NCBI RefSeq assembly: GCF_020520425.1
Contig: NC_079490.1
Span: 3,782,001 to 3,846,000, forward strand
Length of the DNA stretch: 64,000 nt
Origin: Spinacia oleracea
Lineage: Eukaryota > Streptophyta > Magnoliopsida > Caryophyllales > Amaranthaceae
Reading direction: 5' to 3'
Shown here piece by piece: positions 1 to 17,600 of the stretch (its first letter is position 1; the number at the start of each line of letters is the position of its first letter). Both the position numbers and the translations under genes were made by a program. The notes under the pieces were generated by a model. The model saw only the letters and a program-made list of their open reading frames with translations. It was not told the origin of the DNA and searched no databases.

Positions 1-373
1 CTCTATTGAATTTGTATTTTCTTGATCCATTGGTCTGAGAAAACCTTGTTTCAAGTTGTTTCCAGATCTCTTTAGGTGAGTCTATGAACAAGATAGACTT
101 CTTGATGGATTCAGACACTGAGAACACGATCCAAGCACTAACCATGCTGTTACAGGTGTCCCATTGTTCACCTTTAACAACATGTGTAGGATCTCTTTCC
201 AGTGAACCTGTGACAAATCCCAACTTCCTCTTAGAGTTGAGAACAATCTCCATAGATCTCCTCCATTCTCTGTAATTTCCAGATCCTGTCAGCTTTTCTA
301 TGCTACTGACTGTTGCAATCCCATCAGATGGGTGCAAATATAATGGATTATGTATATCTATCATTCTAGCCAT
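1..373 (-). CDS. copia gag polyprotein, N-terminal part (partial)
   Basis: Starting from the ATG complementary to 371-373, an open frame of about 124 codons runs to the window edge. It begins MARMIDIHNPLYLHPSDG and contains the motif LTGSGNYREWRRSMEIVL, followed by SKRKLGFVTGS and a WDTCNSMV..W segment. This is the typical start of plant copia gag (UBN2 / gag-polypeptide family), which packages element RNA. The frame is open throughout the visible part, so the element may be fairly young. Nothing can be said about protease, integrase or reverse transcriptase. Confidence 0.75.
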   Translation of the reverse strand, partial: MARMIDIHNPLYLHPSDGIATVSSIEKLTGSGNYREWRRSMEIVLNSKRKLGFVTGSLERDPTHVVKGEQWDTCNSMVSAWIVFSVSESIKKSILFIDSPKEIWKQLETRFSQTNGSRKYKFNR

Positions 374-545
374 TTTGATTAATACAACTTGGTGTTTTAA
401 TCAGATGCAGGCAGAAATAGATGATGAAATAGAAATGAAAATTTTGATCTTTCAGAGTTCTATTTATCAGTGAACTAAAGATGAGGTTTTTATGTGTTTT
501 GAGAGGATTTTTCCACACCAAATGCTTTCAGAATTTCAACCTACA

Positions 546-565
546 GCTCTGATAGACTGATACCA
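546..565 (-). other. Primer binding site of the copia element (initiator tRNA-Met type)
   Basis: The minus strand reads TGGTATCAG, a 4-base interruption, then TCAGAGC. The uninterrupted TGGTATCAGAGC is the usual plant copia primer site complementary to initiator tRNA-Met. Its place just inside the putative LTR and upstream of gag fits; the interruption is unusual and may be a small duplication of TCAG. Confidence 0.5.
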
Positions 566-943
566 TATTGAGTAAACCGAAATAAAAATGATAAGCAAAT
601 GATTAGGGGAATAATCAGCCGCTCTTTCTCATCATTCACTGATAAAAAAAAAATATCTCTCAGATTACAATCCCTAGGCTGATCCTTATAGCAGTGTATA
701 TAGTACCGGTATGACCTCATACTAAAAGACAAAGAAACAGAAAGAAAATATCTATGCAGTTGTAATTGTACAATTACAATCTGCTTACAATCAAAGCAAA
801 AGGACAAACATCATGACAGCAAGCAAATTAGGCTAAAAGACTAATCAGGTTCTGATGGAAATTTAGCTTGCTGATTCTGGTGTTATTGAGCCTGATTATT
901 AGTCTTCAACACTAACCGTGTTGATGTGTATCATATTGTGTAG

Positions 944-5366
<4,423 letters not shown>

Positions 5367-5563
5367 AAGTGGAAGGTTCTTGAATGTTGTTTGATTGTAT
5401 GTAAAGTTGTAAACCATCGTTCTTGAGAGTGCATTATTGTTTTTCTACATTTAGTAGAGAGATGCAAATATGTTAATTGCTCTGTAATTGTATTCCATCC
5501 AAGGGATCATATTTCATGTAGAGTTCGAGTTCTTACGTACATATTTGTTTATGTTTATGGCAT

Positions 5564-7360
5564 ATACGAGTATTATCTAACCAAATACAGATTAACTATT
5601 CTTTTGAACCCCTGAAGAGGAAGTAAGCATTATGTCTAGAAATATGGCCTAGTCAAGAACTAATTCTCTTCGCAAATTTTTGGCTATACCCGGGTACAGC
5701 CAAAGCTGGCTGTACCCCCATCCAAAACGATGTCGTTTTGTGTTGTTTAAAATGAACATTAATATACTGGTACAAAAATGAACATTTACTATTTCGGAAA
5801 TGAACATTTATTTATTTATTTATTTGGAATGAACATTTACTATTTTGGAAATGAACATTTATTTATTTATTTGGAAATAAACTACAAAAATGAACATTTA
5901 CTATTTCGAAAAAGAACATTTATTTAGTTATTTGGAATGAACATTTACTATTTTGGAAATGAACATTTATTTATTTATTTGGAAATAAACAATATAGGCG
6001 CTTGTAAAAACATAAAAGACCAATGAAGTGAACAATTTCATTATGAATTTTAAAGCCAACATGAAAGAACACACAATACAACAAGAAAGAACAAACAATA
6101 AAGCAGATAATTATTATGAACAAAAAAATAAACAAAAAATAACAAACAATATAAAGAAGAACATAAAATTCCACAAAAAAGCACAAACAATACAACAATT
6201 ATGAACAATTTTATGATGAATTTTAAAGCCAACATGAAAGAACAAACAATACAACAATAAGTTTGATGAATGAATTTAAAAAACAACAAGAAAGAACAAA
6301 CAGTACAACAAGAAAGAACAAACAATACAAAAAGAAATAATAAAAGATTAATGAAGAGTTTAATTATGAACATTAACCATATGATTATTATAAACAAACA
6401 AATAGACAAGAAAGAACAAACAATATTAAAAAAAACATAAAGTTCTAGAAGAAAGAACAAAAAATACAACAATTATGAAAATTTGATGATGAATTTAAAA
6501 AACAACATGAAAGAAACAAACAGTACAACAAAAATGAACAAACAGTACAACAAGAAAGAACAAACAGTACAATAAGAATGAACAAACAGTACAATAAAAA
6601 AGAACAAACAGTCGACAAGAATGAACAAACAATATGAGCCCGTCATTTTTGGGGGGTATACAGCCAGAGTTGGCTGTACCCGGGTATAGCAGTTAGCAAT
6701 TGAATTCTCTTAGCCAGTCATTCTTATAGATGGTTGTGGGTCGGGCTATGCCGAGTTGGCTTCGTGTTGAACCCTTGAGCCCTGGGCCTGATTGAATTCG
6801 ATATGAGAAAAAGAAAAAACTAAGCCCATTTGTTTCCTGCCGGCAGGGCAGGGCCGTGCCAAAATTTTCAAAAATGGCCCAAGATCACATGCCCTTGTAT
6901 CGGATCGGGTCGTGCCTAAGCCTAATATATGGAAAAATAAATTTACATGCTAGTGAGAGCAATACGGAGTATACGAGTATTCTCTAACCAAATACGGATT
7001 AACTATCGTTTCGAGCCCCGTTGGCGGCTCCGGTCCCCCTCGAAAAAGCTGAAGTGAAACTAAGCATATGTCTAGAAATTTGGCCTAGTCAAGAAGTAAT
7101 TCTATTAGCCAGATATTCGTATAGATGGTTGTGAGTCGGGCCATGCCAAGTTGGGCTTCATGTTGAGCCCTTGAGCCTTGGGCTTGAACGAGTTTGTCTC
7201 ACACCAAGTCCATTTATTTCGCGTTGGGCATGACCGTCAAACCGTGTCAAAAATTTCAAAAAGGAGGCTCATACATGGCGCAAAACCACATGCCCTCTTG
7301 CCGGGCCGGGTCGTGCCTAAGCCTATGGAAAAATAAATTTACAAAGCCAGTGAGAGCAAT
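5564..7360 (+). repeat. Duplicated ~380-bp spacer segment, first copy interrupted by a transposon
   Basis: Copy A is 5564-5670 plus 6703-6963; copy B is about 6971-7360. Both read ACGAGTATT.TCTAACCAAATA, GGATTAACTAT, TGTCTAGAAAT.TGGCCTAGTCAAGAA, TTCGTATAGATGG-like, TGAGCCCTTGAGCC, CGTGCCTAAGCCTA and TGGAAAAATAAATTTACA. Copy B has no insertion and so shows the ancestral site for the element at 5671-6702. Confidence 0.8.
5662..6711. mobile_element. Mutator-like non-autonomous element with 9-bp target duplication
   Basis: A 1032-bp insertion (5671-6702) lies between two copies of AATTCTCTT (5662-5670 and 6703-6711). The uninterrupted neighbour copy has AATTCTATT there. The ends are inverted and share GCTATACCCGGGTACAGCC about 12 bases inside each terminus, and each end is itself a small palindrome (GTACAGCC..AGCTGGCTGTAC). 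The interior has no transposase: it is made of short direct repeats, first AATGAACATTTACTATTT-type units, then AGAACAAACAATACAACAAG-type units. The 9-bp duplication is the Mutator hallmark. Confidence 0.75.
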
Positions 7361-7505
7361 CCCATTGACAACGATTTCGCGCGCCAAAAAGGTCCATTTC
7401 TTGGTGGAAGTCTATGAAGGGAATTTCTCCATTTCAATGCCCACATTTTCGAGAGTTTTCGAAACCAAGTTTCGGAAGTCTTTCAAATTGGTCCAAGGGG
7501 GTGTA

Positions 7506-7812
7506 CTTCCTTTTGTTCCGGAATACTCGCATTATTTTAACTGAATACGTTTGTCAATGCACAACTTTGACCACCAAAATTTTTAACTACATATTATAAA
7601 AAACACTTATAAAATATTAATATTTCGAAAATATATATTAAGATGAATGCAACAATATATTATATACTAACATTTGTTTTTATATAGTAGAAATGAAATA
7701 GGATCAATGTGAATTATGTGAATAGTGCATGATAGAATACATAATAATTACAATATTATATATTATATCAGTGCAAAAAGTCAAAACGGTGCGTGTTTTT
7801 GGAATGGGGGAA
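7506..7812. mobile_element. Stowaway-like MITE, degenerate
   Basis: About 307 bp flanked by TA. The interior closely matches the MITE at 24337-24595: both contain GCCAATGCACAACTTTGACC near the left end, AACTACATATTATAAAA, and AAAAGTCAAA.CGGTGCGTGT near the right end. The left end CTTCCTTTTGTTCCGG and the right end TTTGGAATGGGGGAA are eroded. Confidence 0.65.
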
Positions 7813-7892
7813 TATTTGTTTATAACCTCTTTCCTTTTCATACTTTGGATCCACTTAACTTTTGGGTATGGGTCTAAATTCTAAACCAACGG

Positions 7893-8035
7893 TTGAGCAA
7901 ATAGCCAAATACGCTTGTGATAAGTTGTGGGCCTTGTGGCAACCTCAGTCAAAACTCTTATTAAGGCAATTAAGCAAATACGCTTGTAATAAGTTGTGGA
8001 CCGTATGTCAATCTCAGTCAAAACTCATTTATTAA
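7893..8035 (+). repeat. Two-copy tandem repeat (~70 bp)
   Basis: Two adjacent units share AGCCAAATACGCTTGT/AAGCAAATACGCTTGT, AATAAGTTGTGG and CTCAGTCAAAACTC. Intergenic; no function visible. Confidence 0.6.
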
Positions 8036-10090
8036 GTAGATTAATAAAAGTCGTTGGGTAGTAAAGGTGGGATTATTAAAAAATATGTCGTAGGTGGGAT
8101 TAATAAAAGAAAACCGGCCAAAGGTTGGATTAATATTACAAAATTTTCCAAATTGTAATAGGAATTAAATCTTTAACCTTATTAAAAAAAAAAGTAGGAA
8201 TTCAAACGCCTTATTACATAACTACTCAAGTCATTTTTGTTCGTGAACAACTTAATCACACGATTTGAAACTTCTGATCTGATTTGGCATAATCGGGTTG
8301 TTACAACGGACGCAAGAAAGGCAAATTAAGAAAGTAAATAAATAGCACATACTTAACGTGGTTCACTAACAATGTATTGGGTACGTTCACATGTAGAGGG
8401 AAAGTTTACTGATCTTGAGAAGTACAAATTACATAATACAACTAGGTTTTGACCTATTTTAGTTGAGCCTACTGTTTTAGTTCCTACAGGTACTGTTTGA
8501 GAAGTACAAATTACATAATACGGAGTACATTTTTTTTATTTTTTTTAATAGGTAAGAAGAAGGGACCCTAACTGAACCAGCACCTAGCACAGGTGAACCA
8601 GCCCAGCTCCGCAGGTCATCGCTTGAGCCACTCCCAAGCATTACGCCGTTGGGACCCTAACTGAACCACTCCCAAGCATTACGCATAATACGGAGTACAT
8701 GTAGAGGTATTGTTTGAGCCTACTTTTAGTTTATAGTACTCTATATACAGATACGAAAAAATGTTCAAAAAATAGACTCAAACAGATATTCCTCCCATGA
8801 TAACAGATACCGTAAATTTTGAAAGACCTCTATATTAAATTATTCGAAGAGGATTTAACCGATTCACGGCATATTCTAACACGAGTACCGTACCCTATCC
8901 TCAATGTATGATAATTTATCGATCAAGTGTGAATTTGTTGTAGTTTGTGAGCAAGAAAGAGAGGAGTGTAGTCGTGTAGGACAGTCGAAAAGAAGTTGGA
9001 CCATAAAAGTTTAGACTACCCAAACCAATAAGTAAACGCAGTCAACTAAACACGTTATGGTGGGCCCATTTTAACTTGACATTTTTCCTCACTTGCTCTA
9101 CCGTATTGGACCCGTTTAGTGGAAATTCATCAAATTAGTTTGTGGAAAATATACAAGTAAAAAAAAACATTGTTGTAAATAAATAAGAGTAATTAATCGC
9201 GTGATTTTGTCGTAAATTCTGTAAATAATAGGACTTAATTACTCGTATAAAAGATAAAGAATTGGTTTTACTATTTATAAACATTTGTAAATAAGTGTTT
9301 AATACATTTTCTAAATTGGAATTAATTTAGGAATGCATGTCAAAATCACGCGTTGATCAGCATAATTGATGTTTATTTTAAGTTAATATTTCTATTTTTT
9401 AGCTTATTATGTGTAGTCCTTGGAGCACAATACATCATTTTCAACCCTGAGAAGTGTATAGTCGTATAAATTTTTTAAAAGAAAACATTAAAAATGAATC
9501 AAACATCGATAATACCGATTGAACAAGTGATGTTCTCATTCAATCCTAATTCCTAAACTAACATTTTATAAAAATGAATTATGCTTATGTATAACTCGTA
9601 AAGCTACAATATGCTTCATGTATTTAAATCTTAATCAAACACCAATAACACTAGTTGGCGAGTGATATTCTCGTTTAATCCTAAACTTTTAAAGCTACGG
9701 TATACAATATACTTCGTGTATTTAACTCTTACTTATTACGTACGGCGAAACTCATTACCGTAAGTCTCTAACAGTAATTCTTTTTTACCGCCATTTTATT
9801 TCTTCCCGGGTTTTTTACCCCTTTGCCTCCTTTATTGGATTTACTGATTCACTAATTACAGTATCAGTGCGTATCAGTGTATTACCAACCAAATTCACCA
9901 GTAAAACCCAGGTTTGAATTGTCAAAGAAAGGGACTTAAATTTCCTATGATCTTTCCTCCTTTTTTTGGTGTCTTTGGAAAGTGACCCTCCAAGTCTTCT
10001 ATCTTGACTTACTTATTATTTTGGGTTGATTTTCTCCATTGAAATACTCTTTGATTATTATTAATTAATTCCCTTCAAAACTCCCTTCTT
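8036..10090. other. Intergenic AT-rich stretch upstream of the receptor gene
   Basis: No convincing gene here. It holds a short repeated phrase around 8568-8690 (GGGACCCTAACTGAACCA and CACTCCCAAGCATTACGC, each twice) and two loosely related blocks near 9480-9560 and 9600-9730. A fragment near 8330-8400 (TACTTAACGTGGTTCAC) is of a kind often met in retroelement remnants. The last few hundred bases before 10518 include the probable promoter and 5' UTR of the receptor gene; a possible UTR intron donor (GGTATGTCT) lies at 10141. Confidence 0.4.
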
Positions 10091-10517
10091 CAACATTTTC
10101 ACCTCTTCTTTGAGCTCCAAAGGTGCAATCTTTAGTTCTGGGTATGTCTCAACTCTTGCTTATTTCAATTATTTTAGCTTGAATTGAATTGGGTTGCTTC
10201 ATTTTCCCCAGAATTCCAAGTTATTATTGTAGTTTCATAATTAGAAAACTTGTCAATTTCTAGGGTTTTAATGCTCTTTTTATCCCCTATTTCTTTGATT
10301 GCTCTCAATTATAGGATATTATTGGTTGTAATTCAGTGGAATACATAGATATGTAGTAAATCATAGGTTATACAGATATTCAGTGGAAATTATTGGTTAA
10401 TTTCACTCCTAAATTTTTCATTTTTGAGCAATAAATCATAGGTTATACCATTTTTGTTCATATTTTTACCACTTTGGTTCAAAATTTTGCATTTTTTGAA
10501 GCATAATTGGAGTTCAA

Positions 10518-13493
<2,976 letters not shown>

Positions 13494-13874
13494 ATAGATT
13501 TGTAGATCGTTTATACGAAATTAGTAGGTTAATTCGATATGTTTAAAGATGAACACAAGGCCGTGCCTTATAGACTTATACGTAGTATTTCGTAGTAGAT
13601 AATAATTACGTATGATGTTCCTGTATTGCTAGTGTCTTGTATTGTATGATAATATTGATATGTACAGATTTAAGTTACCTGTTCAGGTGATACATAGTAT
13701 TAGGCTTGTCAGTCATTTTTAGATTGAATGCATCTTTCTGATGAGAAATGGAAATAATAGAAGTTGTACTGATGATTGGTCTTTTGCTATATTAGCTCAT
13801 ACGAAGTACAAAACTTGTTTCCCTCTTGCTCTCTTTGATTCGGGCATGACTTAACCTACTTTAGGACACAAACT

Positions 13875-14357
13875 AACCCGGGCCGAACCGAAGACCGGAA
13901 TTTCGATAACTCAAGACCCGGAGACCAGACTGGTTGTGCTTGGACCGGACCTGGACTGAAAAAATCGGTCCAACCCCAGACCAAAATGGTTTGGACTCGT
14001 TGTAGACCTATTTCTATATATTTGTTTTATTTTTTCGACAAAATATGGTAAAAAAATGTAAAAAATATATAAAAAAAAACCAAGTGCTTAAGGCCTTTTT
14101 TGAAACGTAAAATAAAATCTCACAATATAGAATAATATACAACATAATGGAGAAGAAAGTTGACTTTTTAAATGGTTTATACGAAGTATTACATTTTTGT
14201 AGGGAAAAACTCAAAAACCGGTCCGGTCTAAAACCCGATTTTAAAGGGTTTTGGACTGGAGTCACCGGACCGGACCGGACCGAAGACCAGAAAAAGATAT
14301 TAATAACTCGAAGACCGGACCGATTTTTCCGGTCCGGGCCGGTTTTTGCACACCCTT
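13875..14357. repeat. GGTCCGG-rich transposon-like repeat (family 1, copy A)
   Basis: The ends carry clusters of ACCGGACC/GGTCCGG, and the right end reads CGGTTTTTGCACACCCTTA, the complement of the GGGGTGTGCAAAAATCGG start of the element at 26909. The phrase GATAACTCAAGACC / AATAACTCGAAGACC appears at both ends as a direct repeat. No coding capacity. It lies between the 3' ends of the receptor gene and the convergent acetolactate synthase subunit gene. Confidence 0.55.
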
Positions 14358-14602
14358 ACTAACCAGAGTATAAGAAGGTAACGAAAACCCGGAAAGGATT
14401 ACAAGTAGATAACAATTTGGTTATTACAAGGTAGACAAACACAGTGTCAAAACAAAAACCTACTTCTATTCATACAAATTGCATCTTTGAATCAAAGATT
14501 GGAGTTACTATTTTGCCTTCACTCGGAGTCACTTGCATTTTGATCTACACAAGTAACAATGGAAGCGCAAACGGAAATTGGACTCTCTAACCGGAGAGAT
14601 TT

Positions 14603-17600
14603 TCACTCGTACAAGGGAAGCGCATATCCTCGCAAATATGTGGAATCCACCCCGGATTCTCTAGCCAACGCCACTCTTCCAGTACGTGCCACCTACAAGA
14701 CACCGCCATAAATAGTAATGTAAGCCAACAAGGTTGCCATAGAATTTTGTTAATGGAGTATTTCTTAATCAAATCATATATTAAGATGTTGACTCTGAGT
14801 CTGTCCATCTTTTTAGCTTAGACTACGGCTTTGTTCACTTCACCTTATTCTTATTGTTTTATTAGACCATACCAGATGGACCAGAAAAAGCAAAAAACAC
14901 TTACAGAAAACATTCGAATCATACCAAACCAAACTAGGAAGAATCATATCACAACAGAAACTAGAAAAATCAGATCAGATAGGTGAAGAAGAGAACGGAT
15001 CCTACAACCAACAGAGAGACGGTGGAGGCTTGAGGGGAGGACTCAAAATAGAGGTAATAAGTGTAATCTCCCTTTAAAAGACAAGAAAATAGATCTCAGA
15101 CTCAAGTCTCAAGTACCACCTCGAAAGACTTTACCAGCTAAGTTACGACGTTTCTAAATGCTTAACCATACGCATACACACAGGAAACACGACTGTAAAG
15201 TGTACACAGTTAAACAGTATCTAGAAACTGTACAGTGTAATTTACCAGCTAATTTACCACGTTTATGAATGCTCAACCATACGCATAAACACAGGAAACA
15301 CGACTGTACGGTGTACACAGTTAACACGACTGTATTCTTATCTCCGATTCTGAGTTGAACAACCACCCCCATCAAAAACGATGTTCGGTGAGAGGTAGAT
15401 AGAAACAAAAACAGAGAGATCTGCTTCATAAATAATTTTGATTTCCATTTCCCCGAGAAGGGTTGTATGACTTATATCAGTCTGATCAGTAACAAATTTG
15501 TCAGTCCTGAATACTACACAACTGTGAGGAAGCTAAATTTTAATATGACTTTATGTAGGATCAAAGAATTCAGCTGTCAGTTACTTAGGGAATGAAATTT
15601 TTGGTTTCCCTATCCAGATCACAGTATCATACTCCATACTTAAAGTTGATATAATTAAGAATCATCAGATTTCACCAGATCATAATTCTACCCAAAGAAA
15701 AATCAAAGAGTTAATAAATTATCAATATTGGAAGACTTTAAGTATACAGACCTCACAAATGCCATAAGGCTCCAATAATCTCTGTAGTGCAACCATTTTG
15801 TCTAGATCACCCGTAAGCTGGAAAGACAAGTCGAAAACGTTAGAAAGATGCTCATCTAAGTTTTCCTCTGTTTCACAATAGATGCATTACTTTCGATACT
15901 ATTATATATCAACTTTGACCATCAATATATTTAATCGCATATTGATAAATTTTATAAAAAAATTAGATATTTTGAAAATATATATTCAGATTTAAACCCA
16001 ATCACAATTAAAAAAACACAAAACTTGTCTACACAATGTAATGATTATGGTTAAAGTTAGTAAATGAATAGTGTGAAAAATCAAAATGATGCATCTATTG
16101 TGAAATGAAGAAAGTCGTGATTTATGATTTAAAGTCAATAGCCAAAACAATGTAAAATCACATATACCTGTAAAGTTATGGTATGATCAGAGACATCTAC
16201 AGCTTTTGCACGGAAGATATTGGCAATATCAAGGACGTCTCTCCTAGCAGAAGAATTTACAGCAACTTTGATCAACATAAGTTCTCGCTCCGCAAATGGC
16301 AAATGAGTAAGGTCTTGAATCTGCAGAATGAACCTTCCATTAGTCAGGTTGTCAAATCTTTCATGAATGAGGTACATGTAAACAAGCTGCTGACTATCTG
16401 GTATAGTTTGGACTAAGATAACAACTTGGAACCTTTTCTTGCACCTTACGGAACGTTTGGTAGCCAGTAATAAATAGTGGGAATGGAAATAAATCTAAGT
16501 GCTATTTGGAAAGAAAGTGTCTATGGTAATGAAATTTTATCTCAAACTTGGTGTTTTTCTTCATAAATTTGCATTCCCACTTAATACCACTCCCCAAATG
16601 GTAATGGATGGTAATGGAATTTTATAAAGAAAATGAGATAACTTTGAGTAAACTACCATTACCATGGGAATGAACATTGATTTTCTGTACAAATTTACAT
16701 ACAAATTCATCCCCATTAACACCATTTATGGTCGGTTACCAAACGGGCCATTAAAGTAATTCCACAGTAGAAAATGGGAAATCGTGCAAAATATCATAAC
16801 TTTTCCAAAAAAAATGGTCAAAAAATAAGTGACAAAACCTATCTTCAAGACACTATAAGGAACTTATTCTGACTTCGAACTGTATAGGGCTTTAAGAAAA
16901 ACAAGGATCTCACTAATAGCTACTCCCACACAAAAGGAAAGCTTGAATTATGTTTTACTAAATAATTGCACTAAGGCTCCGATTGGTAGGGTGTAAAACG
17001 TTTTTATGGAAAATGATTTTCCCCTTTTTAATCATTTTACGTTGTTTGGTTTGGCAAGGATGGAAAAAACCCATTTTCTTTTAAGGAACCAAACAAAGGA
17101 AAACTAGTTTGGAATTGTGTTTTCCGTTGGAAAATGTTTTCCATGGAAAATCATTACACTGAAAACGTTTTACACCAAACCAAAGGGAGCCTAAATGGAA
17201 CAAATATACAAGGAAAAAATAATAAACCATTTACAACATATATATACAGGAAAATTGGCCTACTTGAGAGTTGAGCAACAGCTCCTACTCTAAATATACA
17301 GATACTCACCTCATGAAGGTCTACTAATTTGCTAAGTTGCTGAACCAATTTTCCAATTGACTCATCATTTCCAGGAACGACAGTCGTGATACGAGAAAGA
17401 CCCTCCTTTTCAGCGGGGCCAACGGCAAGACTCTGAAAAAAAGGGGACGTATAAATCACATACAAAACAAAAGGAAGTATACATATTTACGGATTTTACC
17501 ATAGTCAGAGTCATACCAACCTGAATGTTGTAACCTCTACGAGAAATTACCCCTGTAACTGTGTTGAGAACTCCAGGAGCATCATTTACTAGCATGCACA

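Larger units (their letters stand above)
1..909 (-). mobile_element. Ty1/copia retrotransposon, 5' end only (LTR, primer site, gag start)
   Basis: Read on the minus strand, this shows in order a putative LTR (about 909 to 569), a tRNA-Met-like primer binding site (565-546), an untranslated leader and the start of a copia gag protein that runs off the window at base 1. The LTR would begin TGTTGAAG and end ACTCA, and contains a TATA-like CTATATAC near 700. The LTR limits are inferred from TG/CA ends and primer-site position; the other LTR lies outside the window, so neither LTR identity nor target duplication can be checked. The element sits about 34 bases upstream of the first visible exon of the reductase gene, in opposite orientation. 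Confidence 0.6.

Noticed and set aside
541-807. 88-codon minus-strand frame
   Set aside because: Falls within the inferred copia LTR and primer site; not protein-like.
6050-6472. 140-codon minus-strand frame rich in Phe, Leu and Cys
   Set aside because: It is the low-complexity repeat interior of the Mutator-like element read in one frame; no domain, and it ends with the repeat.
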